In this document: positions 47,291 through 59,900 of the stretch, piece after piece
Layout of the letters: each line of letters begins with the position of its first letter
How positions within the stretch are numbered: position 1 is the stretch's first letter
Assembly (NCBI RefSeq): GCF_964199755.1
Contig: NC_133907.1
Coordinates: forward strand, 4,469,001-4,533,000
Direction: 5' to 3'
Source of the DNA: Larus michahellis
Lineage: Eukaryota; Chordata; Aves; Charadriiformes; Laridae
DNA length: 64,000 bases
Position numbers and translations under genes: made by a program
The notes under the pieces: model-generated
The model's input: only the letters and a program-made list of their open reading frames with translations
Told to the model about the DNA's origin: nothing
The model's database searches: none

Positions 47291-50200
47291 GAAGCTGCAC
47301 TATTACAACATCTAGAATTTATGGCGATTATTACTAGGAAACAAGTAGCCACTGAGGATGGCTTAGAACAGTCCCAGGAGGTGTCCCTGCTGGGGAGCAG
47401 AATTGACACCCCATATTTAGCAACCTCCAGCCAGTCCAGGGGCAAAAAAGGGGCAAAATGGGCCAAAAATGTCCCAGCAGGGCCTGGCGTGGGATGAAGC
47501 CCCCAGCGCTGCTCAACTTCATCCGTCCCCAGCCCTTGCTTGCAGGGCTGTGACACCCGAGCCTTGCTTTCCCCCTTTCCCCTCCGCTTCCCACCCACTG
47601 ATGATTTCCAAGACAAATTATCTGTGAGCACGAGCCAGTTTTTGTGTTCATCATTTCGCCAGCCCGGGGGGCTCTCGCCCCCAGCTTTGCAGCGTGACAG
47701 CGGTGGGGATGGCCGTGCTGAGGGGCCAAGACACTCCACAGGGACGGGGGGCACAGGTCCAGCCCCTCGGGGTGTGGGGATCCGTCCCCTGGGGTTTGGG
47801 GATCCGTCCCCTTGGGGTACAGCCGCCCCTTTGCCTGCACTATCTGTCCTCCCAGGGGACCTGGGGATGTCCCAGGGGCTCCTGCCTCAGTTTCCCCATC
47901 CAGCAGCACCGAGCAGGTTTCTCTCGCCCACCTGCACCGGGGGTGTGAGGATTAATTAGCTGCCATTTGCAAAGTCTCCGGGTGACGCTGACGTTCATAC
48001 CCAGCTGAAACCGAGAGCCAAAGGGTCCTTGTCCTTCAGGAGAGGCTCAGGCTCACGGATCACAAGGACAAGGGGGAGCAAGAGGGGCGTCAAGGGCCTG
48101 GGGCTGGTTTGGGGGCTGCCCCCATCCCGCAGCCCCCTCCCAGCACCCAGCCCTGCCTCCCGCTGCCAGCCCCTGCTAGGTTTCCAAGCTCCAAACCTTA
48201 GAGCAGAAACCAGCTGCGGGAAAGACAAATAGCCCCATTTTGCATGCTAATGGCAACCCAGCCCCCAGCCGCTTCCCATCAATCTATTTTTGGGTTTCGC
48301 TGGAGGAAAAAAAAAATAAATAAAAAAAAAATCACTTTTGCCAAACAGTTGGGGTGAGGGAGAAGGGAGGGAGGCTGCAGCATCCCAGCTCTCCTGGCTG
48401 GGCACTCTGGGTATCCCACAGGAGCATCCCCAGCGCCAGGGAAGGGTGCGGGACCCCCCGAGCCCCCGACCCCTCAGAGGCTGCTCCGCAAACGCTCCCC
48501 ATTGCAGGAAAACCCGGCACCGCCGGTTTTGCAAAGCCCCTCCATGAAACCACACAGCCGGGGACTGTTTCCTCACTGGGGCGGGATTTGGCTGCAGGAA
48601 AAGGGCCCGTCGGCTCTCACCAGCTCTTGCGGCTTTTATGGTGGGGCTAATAAAAGATACTGCTGTCCCAGCAAGTCCGGCCTCCTCTGTGTATCCTGAG
48701 CAACTTTATGCTGCATCCGTGCTCCAGCACATCCCGTGTTATTGAGCACTGGGTGAAACCCATCAGGTCTTCACTGGGGGGTGGATAAATCCATGTCCCT
48801 GGCACGACATCGGGGCAAAGGGAGCCCGTCCCACCTGTCAGCAGCCACCTGGAACCTCCCCAGTCCCAGGGGAGAAGCTGTAGCCGGGATGGGGAGAGCA
48901 GGGAAGTGCCCGGTCTCTGCTGAGGCTGTGGAAGCAGCAGGAATTCCACTCTGGGGGGGATTCTGGGGGGATTTTTGAAGGAAAGACAGAGCTGAGGTGA
49001 GGGACAGCAGCAGAGTGACCCCAGCGCAGGGCTGGTGTTAGGGCTGTAGGTCTCGCTGGCACAAATCCAGCCTTTCCATATGCAGGAAGGTTTCCCCTCT
49101 CCCACAGCTGGCCGGCGTTCGCAGCACAGGCACGCTCCAACCGAGGGGAAAACTCAGAATAATTTATAGGATGAGTAAAATCAATCGTAAATGATTTTTA
49201 ATCATCTCTCTGCATGGACCTGGGGTTTGCTATGTACTGGCGAGTGCCGGGGAGAGCCAGAACCCAGGCCCCGGCTGTGCATCCTGCTGACCCCCTGCGC
49301 CGAAGGCACTGGGAGCTCTGGTTTAATCTTCCAACAGTGTTGGAGCATGGCAGGGATGAGTGGTTCAGGATCTGGCCCTCGAGCAGCCTCATCAGTCAAG
49401 GTCTTGCTCTTTGGACACCCCTATGGGTTTCTCCTGGGGTTTCCCGAGCCCTGGCACGGGGCTGCTGCAGGGATGTGACTGAAAGCCCCACGGGGGTTAT
49501 TAATCAGCGGTTATTCTGATGAATGCAGCTGGGGGGTGGCGGGGTGGGAATCCAGGGAGAGGAGAAAGCCCTGAGCTCCTCCTCGGGTCGCAGCAAAGTG
49601 GCCGTGGGCATCAAGCGAGAGGTGGCCGGTCCCCGCGGTGCCATGGTGGGAAGGAGCCGGGTGTCTGCGGTGCGTGTGCTGCCAACGTCGCTCTGCCCCG
49701 CAAAACCACCTTGAAACGGGGCGAGAAGCCGGGAGGAGACACTTTCTCCCCGGTGTGACAAAATCTGAAGGGTCAAAGGGGTAAACGTGCAAATATGACA
49801 CACCACAGGCATGGACGTGCTGCGGGTCTGTGTGTTGGCACAGCACATTGTATCTCCTCGATGGCATTTCTGTGGATGGGGAATGAAAGCCCAGAGGAAC
49901 AGAGACATCATCGGCAGCCGCCATCGGCCACTCTTCTCTCCTGGATGCGCAGTGTCACCCAGCTTCTGATTTGGGACTTTCCGAGCTCAGTTTCTGCACG
50001 CTTCGCTAAGAAAAGCGAGGGTGGGCAGGGGATGCTGGGCACGTCGGCCCAGACACGCGCGTAATCGCTCACAAAGGCTTGAAAGTGAGAAATAATCACT
50101 CAGACGGGAGCGCGAGGCTGAGCTCATTTACTGCGGATCCCGCTGGGGGCCGGCCAGTTCGGGATCTGGCCCGAAGCCGAGCGAGGAGCTGCCCAGCCCG

Positions 50201-50774
50201 CGGCCGGGGCTGCTGCAGAGGGGTCACTCGCACAAAGCCACCTCTGTGTCCCCGGGGAGAGCGGGGGCGGCGGCGGCTTCTCCCGGGACAACGGGAAAAC
50301 AAACCCCAGGGCTCTCCCCAGGCTGGAAATTCATGTTTTTAAATATCACGTAGCGCAGCAAAACGCGGCGGCGGGACCGGGTCCGTGGGTGCTCGTTCCC
50401 AAGCACCGGTTTCCCGGCGCCTGCCTGGAAAAATCCCTGCCTGCAAAAAACTCCAGCCTGCAAATCTCCTGCCTGCAAGCCCGGAGCAGAAACCCAGCCC
50501 CATGCCAGCATCGCCTCCCCGTCTGCCGGTGCCATGAGTGGGGACGGGGCATCCCGGGATAGCCGGTGGTATCGGGGGTACCTGGAGCTGTGCAAGCTCC
50601 TTGGCTGAGCCCTGGAAGGCAAAAGAGACCAAATTCAGCCACCACAGCCCCGGGCACATTTGCGCCTGCAGTCGGTGCGGTGCTTGCTGGGCGGAGATGC
50701 CTCTGCTTTGTGCTCACGAATGGGATGATTACTTGGATTTCAGATGTGGAAGTGTGAGAAAAGACTAAAACAGG

Positions 50775-50950
50775 GGCTTGTTTTTAATCCCTGTCGGCTC
50801 AGCTACTAAATTAACACTTTTGGAGCCTGTTCTCACTTGATTATCACCCCGTGCCGTGAAATCCTCTGAAGGCAGGATGTCCTACTTAGCGAAATCAACC
50901 CTGCATTAGGTAAATATACTTCCTGAAATTTTAATTAGTCCCATGCAATG
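50775..50950. promoter_or_regulatory. AT-richer island, candidate noncoding element
   Basis: Complex AT-richer stretch between GC-rich blocks, with TTGATTATC, AAATTAAC and TTTTAATTAGT words that resemble homeodomain sites. No open frame of note. Function is inferred from composition only. Confidence 0.25.
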
Positions 50951-51629
50951 ATGCGCAGGGGCCCCAAGGATGCGTCTGCAGCATCTGCTCCTCTCCGCGT
51001 GCCGAGCCGAGCACCGATGCACGATGGGGAGCTTCGCCGGAGCCGGCAGCAGGCAGGTGCCGAGCTCCCACTGCAGATGGGAGGGAGCCAGGTGCCTTTC
51101 AATGTCTGCCCCGAAGCCGTCTTAGATCTCAGAGACAATTAGCGGAGGCCACTAAAGGGTCTTCAACACGGAGCTCGCACCCTTGGCAATCGAGAGAGCG
51201 GAGCTGGCGTCAGCCGGAGGTTTGCCGGGAATAATCCCCACGTGGGAGAAAGCTCAAGGGCGCGGGTTGCTTGCCAGCAGCATGCTAATGATGCTACCCC
51301 AACGGCATTCGTTAAAATCGCCTTTTAATGCAGGGATATCTAAAGTCAAGAGCTCTTGGAGATGGACCAACATTTTTCCAAAGTGCCTGGTGATTTGGGT
51401 GGGTGGATGAGGCGGGTGCAGAGGGTCCCCGTGCCGAGAGCAGCCCGTGCTTACTGGTTCACCGTGCTGGAGGCCGGTCCTGGCCCATCTCCAAGGGCTC
51501 AGCCATCGGTAAGCCCACCCAAGCCACTGCTGCCTCTGGGCTCCACCACCCCGGAGCAACGGGCTCAGGTTTGTGGGGTTTTCACTCGTTCCTGCCACCC
51601 AAGGTATTGCATGCTCTGAGCATGGGCAG

Positions 51630-51950
51630 GGTAAGGAGTGAAGGTGAAGGTGGAGGCAAAGATGAAGGTGAAGATGATGGTGAAGGGGAAGGTGATGGGG
51701 AAGGGGAAGGTGATGGGGAAGGGGTAGGGGAAGGTGAAGATGATGGTGAAGGTGATGGGGAAGGAGAAGATGAATGTGAAGGTGAAGGTGATGGTGAAAG
51801 TGAAGGTGAAGGTGATGGGGAAGGGGTAGGTGAAGGTGAAGATGATGGTGAAGGTGATGGGGAAGGAGAAGATGAATGTGAAGGTGATGGTGAAGGTGAA
51901 GGTGATGGTGAAAGTGAAGGTGATGGGGAAGGTGAAGGGCTGCTAAGCAT
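51630..51950. repeat. Purine-rich GGTGAA/GATGG repeat with 102-bp higher-order period
   Basis: About 320 bp of GGTGAA-, GATGGG- and GAAGAT-type hexamer words. A distinct marker, AAGGAGAAGATGAATGTGAA, recurs at exactly 102 bp (51761 and 51863), showing a 17-hexamer higher-order unit. The plus frame reads as acidic Glu/Gly/Asp repeats and the minus frame as His/Leu or Ser/Pro repeats. No start context or domain supports a gene. Confidence 0.9.
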
Positions 51951-51959
51951 CCCCTGAAA

Positions 51960-54900
51960 CACCAGGGCTCCCAGTGTTTTCCCAGTTCTGTTATTTCCCA
52001 TCCCTTCTTCTCTCCCCGGCTGCTCTGCACTCCCATCCACGTCTCCTTTAAAAAAAAAAACAATGTCACTTTGCCCCCTCCCATTCCCCAGACCTGGGCT
52101 GCTTAAACAAGGAGTGACACATTGCGACCGCTTGATCTCCCCCACAGCAATGGGGTGACGGCCGTTGGGGGGACACCAGCTAATCCATCCCTCTGCCCCG
52201 CCAGGGTCAGCTCTCCCTGCACCCCAAGGGATGTGACCGAAGGTGGAGCACCGGGATGCAGGGGCATTTTTAAGCCTGGAGTTCCCTAACTGTTGAATCC
52301 CTGATTTTGCAGCTTGACTGCCTGAGCAGCCAGTTTCCAGATCCCACACCAGCAGGCAGCAGCAATCAGAGCACGGCAAATCAATTCAAGCCCGGCTTTA
52401 CCTTGCAACGTAAATAATAAATCGGATTCTGTAAGCAATTGAATACGGGTAGCGAGCCCTGAAATTGGGCTCGAAGACAACTCAGAACTTCAGGCTGTTA
52501 AGATGTAAGGAGGCCGTGGTACGGTCGTTAACTTGTTCACGCTGGTTAGCAGCTAGATGCTGGAAAACCTTTCCCAGGTGATGGTTTTCATTTGTGCCTG
52601 TTCTGGGCACGGAAATAACAACTGCAGCGTTGGGGTGATGGCGATGCCCAGCCTGGGGCGGGGGGGTATCACCGGTGAGGTCAGTGGGATGCGACCTGCT
52701 CAGGTTTCAGTTACCTAGTGGAGAGCAGATGGAGCTGGATGAAATTATTTTGGCCAAACAAAAAATTGCAACACGTTAAAAAAAAAAACAAACAAACAAC
52801 AAACAAACAACCCAAAAACTAATGGTAATTTCATCAAGTTGGGAGAGAAAAAACCTGAGAACAGCATCCGACCGCTCTCCTCTGGCACGGCCCTGGGTTT
52901 GCTGGGAGATTCGTCCGTGCCAAGACGATGCCCAGGCTGCCCCGATGCCGGGTGCATCTCCCGGTGCTCAGCATCAATGCCCAGGGCAGGCGGAGACACG
53001 ACAGGACCAGCAAAACCTCCCCAGATCATAAAATATCCATGAGCAGCTTCTTAGAATATACGTACTTTTTTTTTTTCCCCCGTACTGGAAAGAATTAAAA
53101 TATTGCTTTGCCTTATTTATTCTAGCTGTGAATTGATTACGAGGCGGGGAAACATGAATCAGGCTGCCTCGCTGTGCCCTTGCGGATGATGGCATCGCGT
53201 GTGGCCTCTCATTGGATTAAGTTGCAAATTCACAATTTCATTTTGGGAAACAATATTTAAAAAAAAAAAAAAAACACAACCAAAAAGACCTCTGTGCAGA
53301 GAGAAAGGAAGCGATCTGGGCTACGCTCTCAAATAATTACAGGCTGCTTTGAAAATAGCCGTGGCATGCCAAAATCCAATCAGAAATATGTCTATATAAA
53401 CCTCCAAATGAAAAATCTTCCATAGTCTCAAGCTCCCACTCGTGTCCCAGGGAGCAGAAAACAGGGAGCGATGCTTCGTCCATCCTCTGCCAGGAAATCA
53501 CCATCCTCGGGAAGGTGCGGATCTCGCGCTGCGGGCAGCGAGGGGGTGTCCTGCACGGCCAGGGATGGACGGAGACCGTGGGCACCACTCGGAGCTCCGA
53601 TGCCACCTGCAGCACCCCCCACCCTGCAGCAATGACGCTGGGTGCTTTATTATCAGCGCGAAAATAAATTATCTTCAGGGAGAGTTTTTCATAACACTAA
53701 ATATTCCCACGCCCGGCCGAGCCGAGCGCCATCCATCACCCTGCGCCAGGCAGGAGGCTTCAGGCACGAAGCTGTTTTCTATTCTGTCTCCCTGCAAGCG
53801 CCTTCACAAACTCCTTTTAAACTCTTTGCGCAAAAATTCACCGGGGGAATTGGGAAAAACCCCTCTGTGGCGTTTGGCTTGCGAGCGCTGGTCCGCAGCC
53901 CGTGGGGCTGCGGTGAGGGGGGGGGCGCTCCCCGACACCCACCTGCATCCGCAGCCCCCAGCTCAGCGTCCGCGGGGGGCTCTGCGAAGGCGGAGGTGAC
54001 ATCCCAATGGGGAAGGGACATCCTGAGGCCACCGACGGCCACCTGCCCACCCACCGGAGGAACCGATGGATGGTGCGGTTCCTCCCCCCTCGCTGGGTGC
54101 TCCCTTTTCCTGCTGACGAGCGGTTTTCATTAACGAGCAGACAAGCGAAGCAACAGAGAAATTAGCCACTTTTCTCCTTAGACAAATAACTTCCGTCTGA
54201 AGGCTTTTTATCTCCTCCCTCTCATCCTCGCAGGGCTGCGGCGGGAGGAAAGCTGCTGTTTAATTACTTCCTTTATTCTCAGATAAACGAACGTGCTGAA
54301 TCATCCCACCCTTGCATCCTCTCCGGAGGCTGGCGGAGGAGAGGGACGGGGCCCGTGGTGACATTGGTGCTCTCCCTACCCAAACCCATATGCAAGTGGA
54401 GGAGAAACCTGTAGGTCCAGGGCTCTTCGGACCCAGTGTCCCTGGCTTGTCCCCTTCCCATCCCACCAACGTGCTGCGGAAAGAGGCCCCTGACCAGTGC
54501 TTTGAGTTTCCAGAGCTATATTCTGGGTTTGAGTTCAACACACAGGCTTTCGCTTACTGTTATTTAACTTCTGTTTGACTGCAGAAGCCCCTCAATCGGA
54601 CATTAAAAGACCCAAAGGCAGACCAAAACCCAAGACAGAGCAGCTGGCACTGGTTAAGAGATGCTCCAGCTTGGGAGGGATTGTGTTGATAACCCAAGAA
54701 TGATGCTGGATGCTGTAACAGCCGAGGACAGATGGAGTGTGGAGAAGGTGCAGGGACGCGTGGGACTGTGTCACCTCCCCAGTCCTCCCCAGACGGCCCC
54801 AAGGCTTGAGGTTTTTCCAAAAATCCCTTGGAATTCCAGATGGTTGAGCAGTCTGGTCTTCCTTGTGCACCCAGAACCCACCGCAGCATCACTGGGCATC

Positions 54901-56400
54901 GTCAGGATGTTACGTTGGCACTGGACCTCTTTGCAGAGGATGATGAGGAAACAAATTCCTTCCCCGGACACATTAAACATTTCCTGGAGAAGTGCAATTA
55001 CTACCAGAAAAATCAGGGAAAACAGAGGCTGGGAACAGTGCAGCACTTATTTTTAATAACAGCTTGGCATAATCTGCACACATTTTTCTAGCGACGTTAG
55101 CCTTTTCCTGCCAAGGCCCGTCTTTAACCATATTTCTCTTGGAAGATTTCTGCCATGGCTTGAAAGCTGCGTGTGTAGACAGAGACTGGGGGAGAACTGG
55201 GAATTCCAGAGTAATGGAAAATAGGTTCTTTCTTTATTTGACGGAGTTGGATGCCTGCAATGAGCAATATTGCCCTGACCACTACCTTGCTGCAGTAGGG
55301 GGAGGAATGCTAACCCCAGGGCTGGGTGTATTTTAGTAGTAGCCTGTTTGAGGGCTCCACGCACGGGTCATGTCCCCATGTCCCCGCATGGCAGCATGGT
55401 TGGCTCACCCAGCGTGACAGCCCCAGGCATGGCATGGAGCTGAGTCTGGTCAGGGGATTCCGCCCCATCCAAAGCAGCTCCTGAATGAGCACCCTAAATT
55501 TTGGAAAGCTCGTATTGATTTGGGGAGCGGAATTTAATTTTTACGTGTGCTGCACACACACAGAGAAGGCTGCGTAGCCCAGATGCGAGTGGGTTTTATG
55601 CTATAGCTATAGTAGCATGGTGAACAGCCACACAACGCCTGGCACAAGGCCACGTGCGAGGTCACTACCACCCAGTGCACCTTCACAGCTCCAGCCCAGA
55701 TCAGCTCCAGGGCGGCTGAACACCATGGGAGCCACCCGCTAAGAAGGGAGTGTGGTTTTGGAAGCAGCATCACGCAAGCCTGAGTTTTCCTCATCTTAAA
55801 ACAAGGGTGCGGGTGCTGCTCGGTGCTGCAGTAGGTCTGTGATGGAAAGCACCTTGCAAAGGTGAAGCATCATGGTGCAGGCATCCCCTTGTCCTCATCC
55901 TGGGCGCCCAGCAGTGTCCCTGTCCCATCCCAGCACGGGATAACCACAGCCAGACCCCCAGCCCCTCTGCGGCTCCCCAGGCTGACAGTGACAGTCGCTG
56001 GCTGCGAGTCAGGTGCGATAGCTGAAGGCAGGCACCTCCAAAAATATTCATGGGGTTGCCATCCCTGGGGAGTGATGGGTGCTGGTGATGCTGTTCTGCT
56101 CCATACCAGCACGCCGTGCTCCAGCAAGGTTCGCCACGTGCCCACTGTGCTGCAGCCACCCACCAGAGCCCATGTTGCCGACAGGGGGATGAGCACCCTC
56201 CTTCACCCGCCCTTCTGGCACCCATCCGGGGAGCGGCAGCTCTGGGGGAGAAGGGATATTTGGGGAGGAGGGACCAACCAGGTGTTGTTCTCTGCTCTGT
56301 GCCCACCACAAAGATGAGCAAAAACCTGTGCACGGTGCTCACTGCACCCTGGCGTCCCCAGAACCTGTTCCTCTAGCTGGGGAAGGATCTGGGGCTTATG
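51960..56400. other. Intergenic region left of SAMD10
   Basis: Moderate-GC sequence with AT-rich islands at 52.4-52.6 and 53.03-53.44 kb and a less GC-rich block at 54.48-55.35 kb with short open frames matching no family I know. No gene is supported. Confidence 0.5.
53030..53440. promoter_or_regulatory. AT-rich island, candidate enhancer
   Basis: About 400 bp of AT-rich complex sequence with TAATTA/AATTGATTA-like words, an A run near 53,260 and a CTATATAAA box near 53,392. It stands out sharply from GC-rich flanks. A regulatory role is inference. An unannotated promoter is possible, but I see no exon behind it. Confidence 0.3.
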
Positions 56401-56409
56401 CCTGGTGGC

Positions 56410-56710
56410 ATGGGCAGGGATCCAGGGGGATGCTGTTTGGTGCCTCTGAGGGAATGATTTCCAGCAGCTCCGAAAGGAATGATGCCCAATGGCCTTGGCA
56501 GGGATCCAGGGGGATGATACTCAGTGGCCCCCAGGCAGCAATGCAGGGGAGATGATGCCCAGCTTCCTCTGGGCAGGGATCCTGGGGAATGATGCCCGGT
56601 GGCCCCCAGGCAGGGATGCAGGGGAGACGATGTTCGGTGGCCCCCGGGGGAATGATGCCCGGTGATCCCCGGGCAGGGACCCGGGGGGATGATGCCCAGG
56701 GCATCCTCGG
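56410..56710. repeat. Degenerate 38-bp minisatellite at the SAMD10 CpG island edge
   Basis: About eight imperfect copies of a 38-bp unit containing ATGATGCCC, GTGGCCCCCAGG and CAGGGATGCAGGGGA. One copy is shortened by about 12 bp. It abuts the CpG-rich SAMD10 promoter. Confidence 0.85.
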
Positions 56711-56714
56711 GGAA

Positions 56715-56900
56715 GGGAGAAGGCGGCAGCACGGGGCGGGCTGGCGGCGCGGCGGGCGGAGCGCCCGGGGATGGCGGAGCGCGGCACCGCCCCCGGCGCG
56801 GGTACCGGGGCGGGGCGGGCCGGGAGCGCCCGGTGCCGGCGGCGGCGCTGGGGGGCGCGGGGCTCCGTCCCCGCCTAAGCGCGGCCCCGCTGCGCGGAGG
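56715..56900 (+). promoter_or_regulatory. SAMD10: SAMD10 CpG-island promoter
   Basis: Extremely CpG-dense sequence upstream of the first SAMD10 exon, with an Sp1-type GGGGCGGGGC at 56807-56816 and no TATA box. The exact start of transcription is not resolved. Confidence 0.6.
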
Positions 56901-56931
56901 ATGAGCTGCGGCCAGCCCAAGGACATGGAAG
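56901..56931 (+). CDS. SAMD10: SAMD10 coding exon 1
   Basis: Ten codons plus one base (MSCGQPKDME) in the CpG island, donor GAAG|GTACCG, phase 1. It joins exon 2 in frame as G|CC ACC GCC. No homology to the human first exon is visible, so confidence is lower than for exon 2. Confidence 0.6.
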
Positions 56932-59900
56932 GTACCGGGCGCGGGCGGGGGTGGGCTCAGGTGCACGGCGGGACGCGCCTCCCCCAGCCCCAAACGCGGC
57001 GGTCACGTCTCTGGGGGGCTGCCCCTCCATCCCGGGGGTCTGCCCCCCATCCCCTCCCCGGTGCTGTCCCCTCCATCCCGGGGGTCTGCCCCCCATCCCC
57101 TCCCCGGTGCTGTCCCCTCCATCCCGGGGGTCTGCCCTTCATTCCCCCCGCGGTCCTGCTCCCTCCATCCCGGGGATGTGCCCCTCCACATCCCCCTTTG
57201 CTACCCTCAACATCCCGTGAAGGGTCTGTCCCCATTCCCGACCCCCAGTATCATGGGGCACCAGTGAAACGGACTGGGAAATGTGGCTGGAGCGAGGGGG
57301 TGCAGGTGTGAGGGCAGGGCAAGGGGTGCTGGAGCAGGACAGGACCCCGGGAAGAGCATGTCGACGTGGAAGGGGGCTCGCTGCAGGCAGGGATGTCCCC
57401 TCCTGCCAGGAGACCCTGCCCTGCCCAGAGACGTCCTGCCTGCTGCCCTCACCCCATGCTCTCTTGGGTGCCCAACCCTGCAGAGATCCCCTGTCCTGGG
57501 ATGCACAGGGACCTCCTGGCAGCACCCACAGGGGCCTCAGGAGAACAGACACCCCCAAAAACATACATAGTCCCCCCCAGGGCCCTCTGTTGCAGGGCTG
57601 CCTGTGTGCAGGCAGGCAGGCAGCACCCATGCCTGCTCCCCCAGTGGGCACCCCGGGCACCGTGCTGCACCGGGAGGATGGAAAGGGCATCTGCCTTTTG
57701 TTCCCTTCCTCCTCCTTCCTTGGGAGGCACCAGTGATGAGCAGCTGCCAGCCTGAGCTCCATCCCTGCACAGGGCTCCCATCTCACCTCTGCGAGCGGAG
57801 AATTCAGAGGGGAACGTTGTGGCGATGCTCATCACGGCCAAGTATGTGCCAGGGGAACCTGGAGGCACTTAAGGGGGTGTCGGTCCTCTCTGAATGTGGT
57901 CTCATCCTCCTCGGGACCAGCAGGTCTGAGGGAATGGGTCAGGGATGTCCATAAGGACATCCTATGGGTACGGCTTCAAAGATTACATCCTTCAAAGATT
58001 ACATGGGGGGTCCCAGAGAGCATCACTGTCTCCGCAGGTGCTCCACCAGTGCCAGCAGCAGCTCTGCCCTGCACCGGGGTGAAGCTGCGTGAAAGGGACA
58101 GAGGGGACCCGGGCAATGGCAGTGCCAGCTGGGCTCATGGCTCATGCAGATGCTGCTGAAAGCGAAATGAGTCTCTCGCAAAGCTGCTCCGTGAGCAGAG
58201 TGGATTCCCCATCCTAGGAGTCCCTGGAGAGCTCTGGTCTCATCCACCCTTCACCTGCCTGGAGGAACACAAGAGGGACGACCGGCTTCCCGCAGATCCC
58301 TCTCCGCCTGTCGGCAAATCCCTCACCCCTTTTGGTGCTAAACCTTGCGTTCCCTCCCAGACACCGGGAGCCAGGCAAACCGACAAAGGGATTTTGTTCC
58401 TTGCGGAGCTTGTTCCAAGCTTCTCCCAGGGCCCGCTGTTAATCCCGGAAAGCCTGACTGACCCCGGGGAAGCCTGGCTGCCCTCCACGGCAGCTGCCTG
58501 CAGACATGTCCCCAGCGGGAGGGCAGGTCTGTGGGACACCCACGTGTGCAATGGCATCAAAGACACAGGGAGGTGTCCAAGGCCATGCTGGGAAGCGGTG
58601 GCAGAGGAGGGAGACGGATGCAGTCAGTGTCCAGGCGCTGGGTTCGCCTCTCCGTACCCCTGGCAGCTCCTCCTGCAGCTCGGCTGCCTGCCGCCGCCTC
58701 TCCCGGGGCAGGTCCCGGACACCTGTGAGCCTGTGGAAAGTCAGCTGGAAGCTGGTTTGCTGGTAGCAGTCGGCCAGTGCCCACCTCAGGATGGACCTGG
58801 GGATGCTTTCGCTGGTGCCTGCTGCCACGTTCTGCCCCAAGGTCTCCGTCCCCGGGGAGGTTTCCCGTCCCTCTCCCCAGCAGTGACTGCTGCTGCTCTG
58901 AGCCTCCCCCGTGCTCACGTTTCACCAGCCATAAAAGTGTCTGGAGAAGGAAAGGAGTGGCGGCGTGCCGGGTGAGGGGAGGGAGTGGTGTCTGTCCCTG
59001 CTGCCGCCGCAGACCCTGTCCCACCACCCGGGCCAGGCGGCTGCTGGTCCCCCTGCGGTGACCTGGCCCCTGGCCACCCCCTTCGCCTGTCCTGTGTGGC
59101 TGGAGAGGTGCCCAAAATGGACAAAAGAGCCACCGAGAGAAAATGAGCCAGCAGCAATTCCCCAGCCAGGGAGCGGGCGGTGGGGTGTCCATCACACGGG
59201 GCTGCCAGGCAAGGCACAGGGACCGTGGACCAGCTCATGGGGGACATGGAAAGTTGGGGTCACAGCAGTCATTTGGGGACCAGAGCCGAGCTCTCCCCTC
59301 TCTGCTCCAGCTCAGGCTCAGACAGCCTGAAGGCTCCTGCAGCCCCATTTCAAGGTTCAGCGCAGCGTTTGCTCACCAACCCACGCCGCAGGCACCCACC
59401 TTCTGCCCGGACCCCAGACATGGCCATAACTGTGACAGCTTTGGCCGGGTGCAGGATCAGACCACACTCAGCCCTGCAGCCCCTGCCTGGGAAGGATGCT
59501 CGTCACTGTGCTCCCTCTTTTCTTTTCCTCCTGCATCCCAAATACCTCGAGCCACCAGTGACCCCGGTGCTGCCATACATGAGCTCGCCACAGGCTTTGG
59601 CGCCCGGCGGGTCTGGTGTCCCCCGCGGCAGTCCCCCAGGGCTTCCCGTCCATCCTGGTGCCAGCTGGCCCTGCCGCGGGATTAGGTGGGAGCACGCAGG
59701 GCAAGCACCAAGCATCTCTCCGGATCAAACGCCCACAGGGCAGCAGGGAGGGGGTGTAATTCACCCCCCCTCACCGTGTGAGGCCAGCTGGGCGCTGCCC
59801 GGCACCGGAGCCGGGGTGAGCGTGCGGCCACCATTTATTGGCAGCGGGAGGAAGGCAATCGGGGGAGTCAGTCAGGTGTGGACGAGGTATGAGGGGAGGC

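Noticed and set aside
51403-51957. 184-codon acidic repeat open frame
   Set aside because: Entirely made by the purine-rich hexamer repeat, with no conserved flank.
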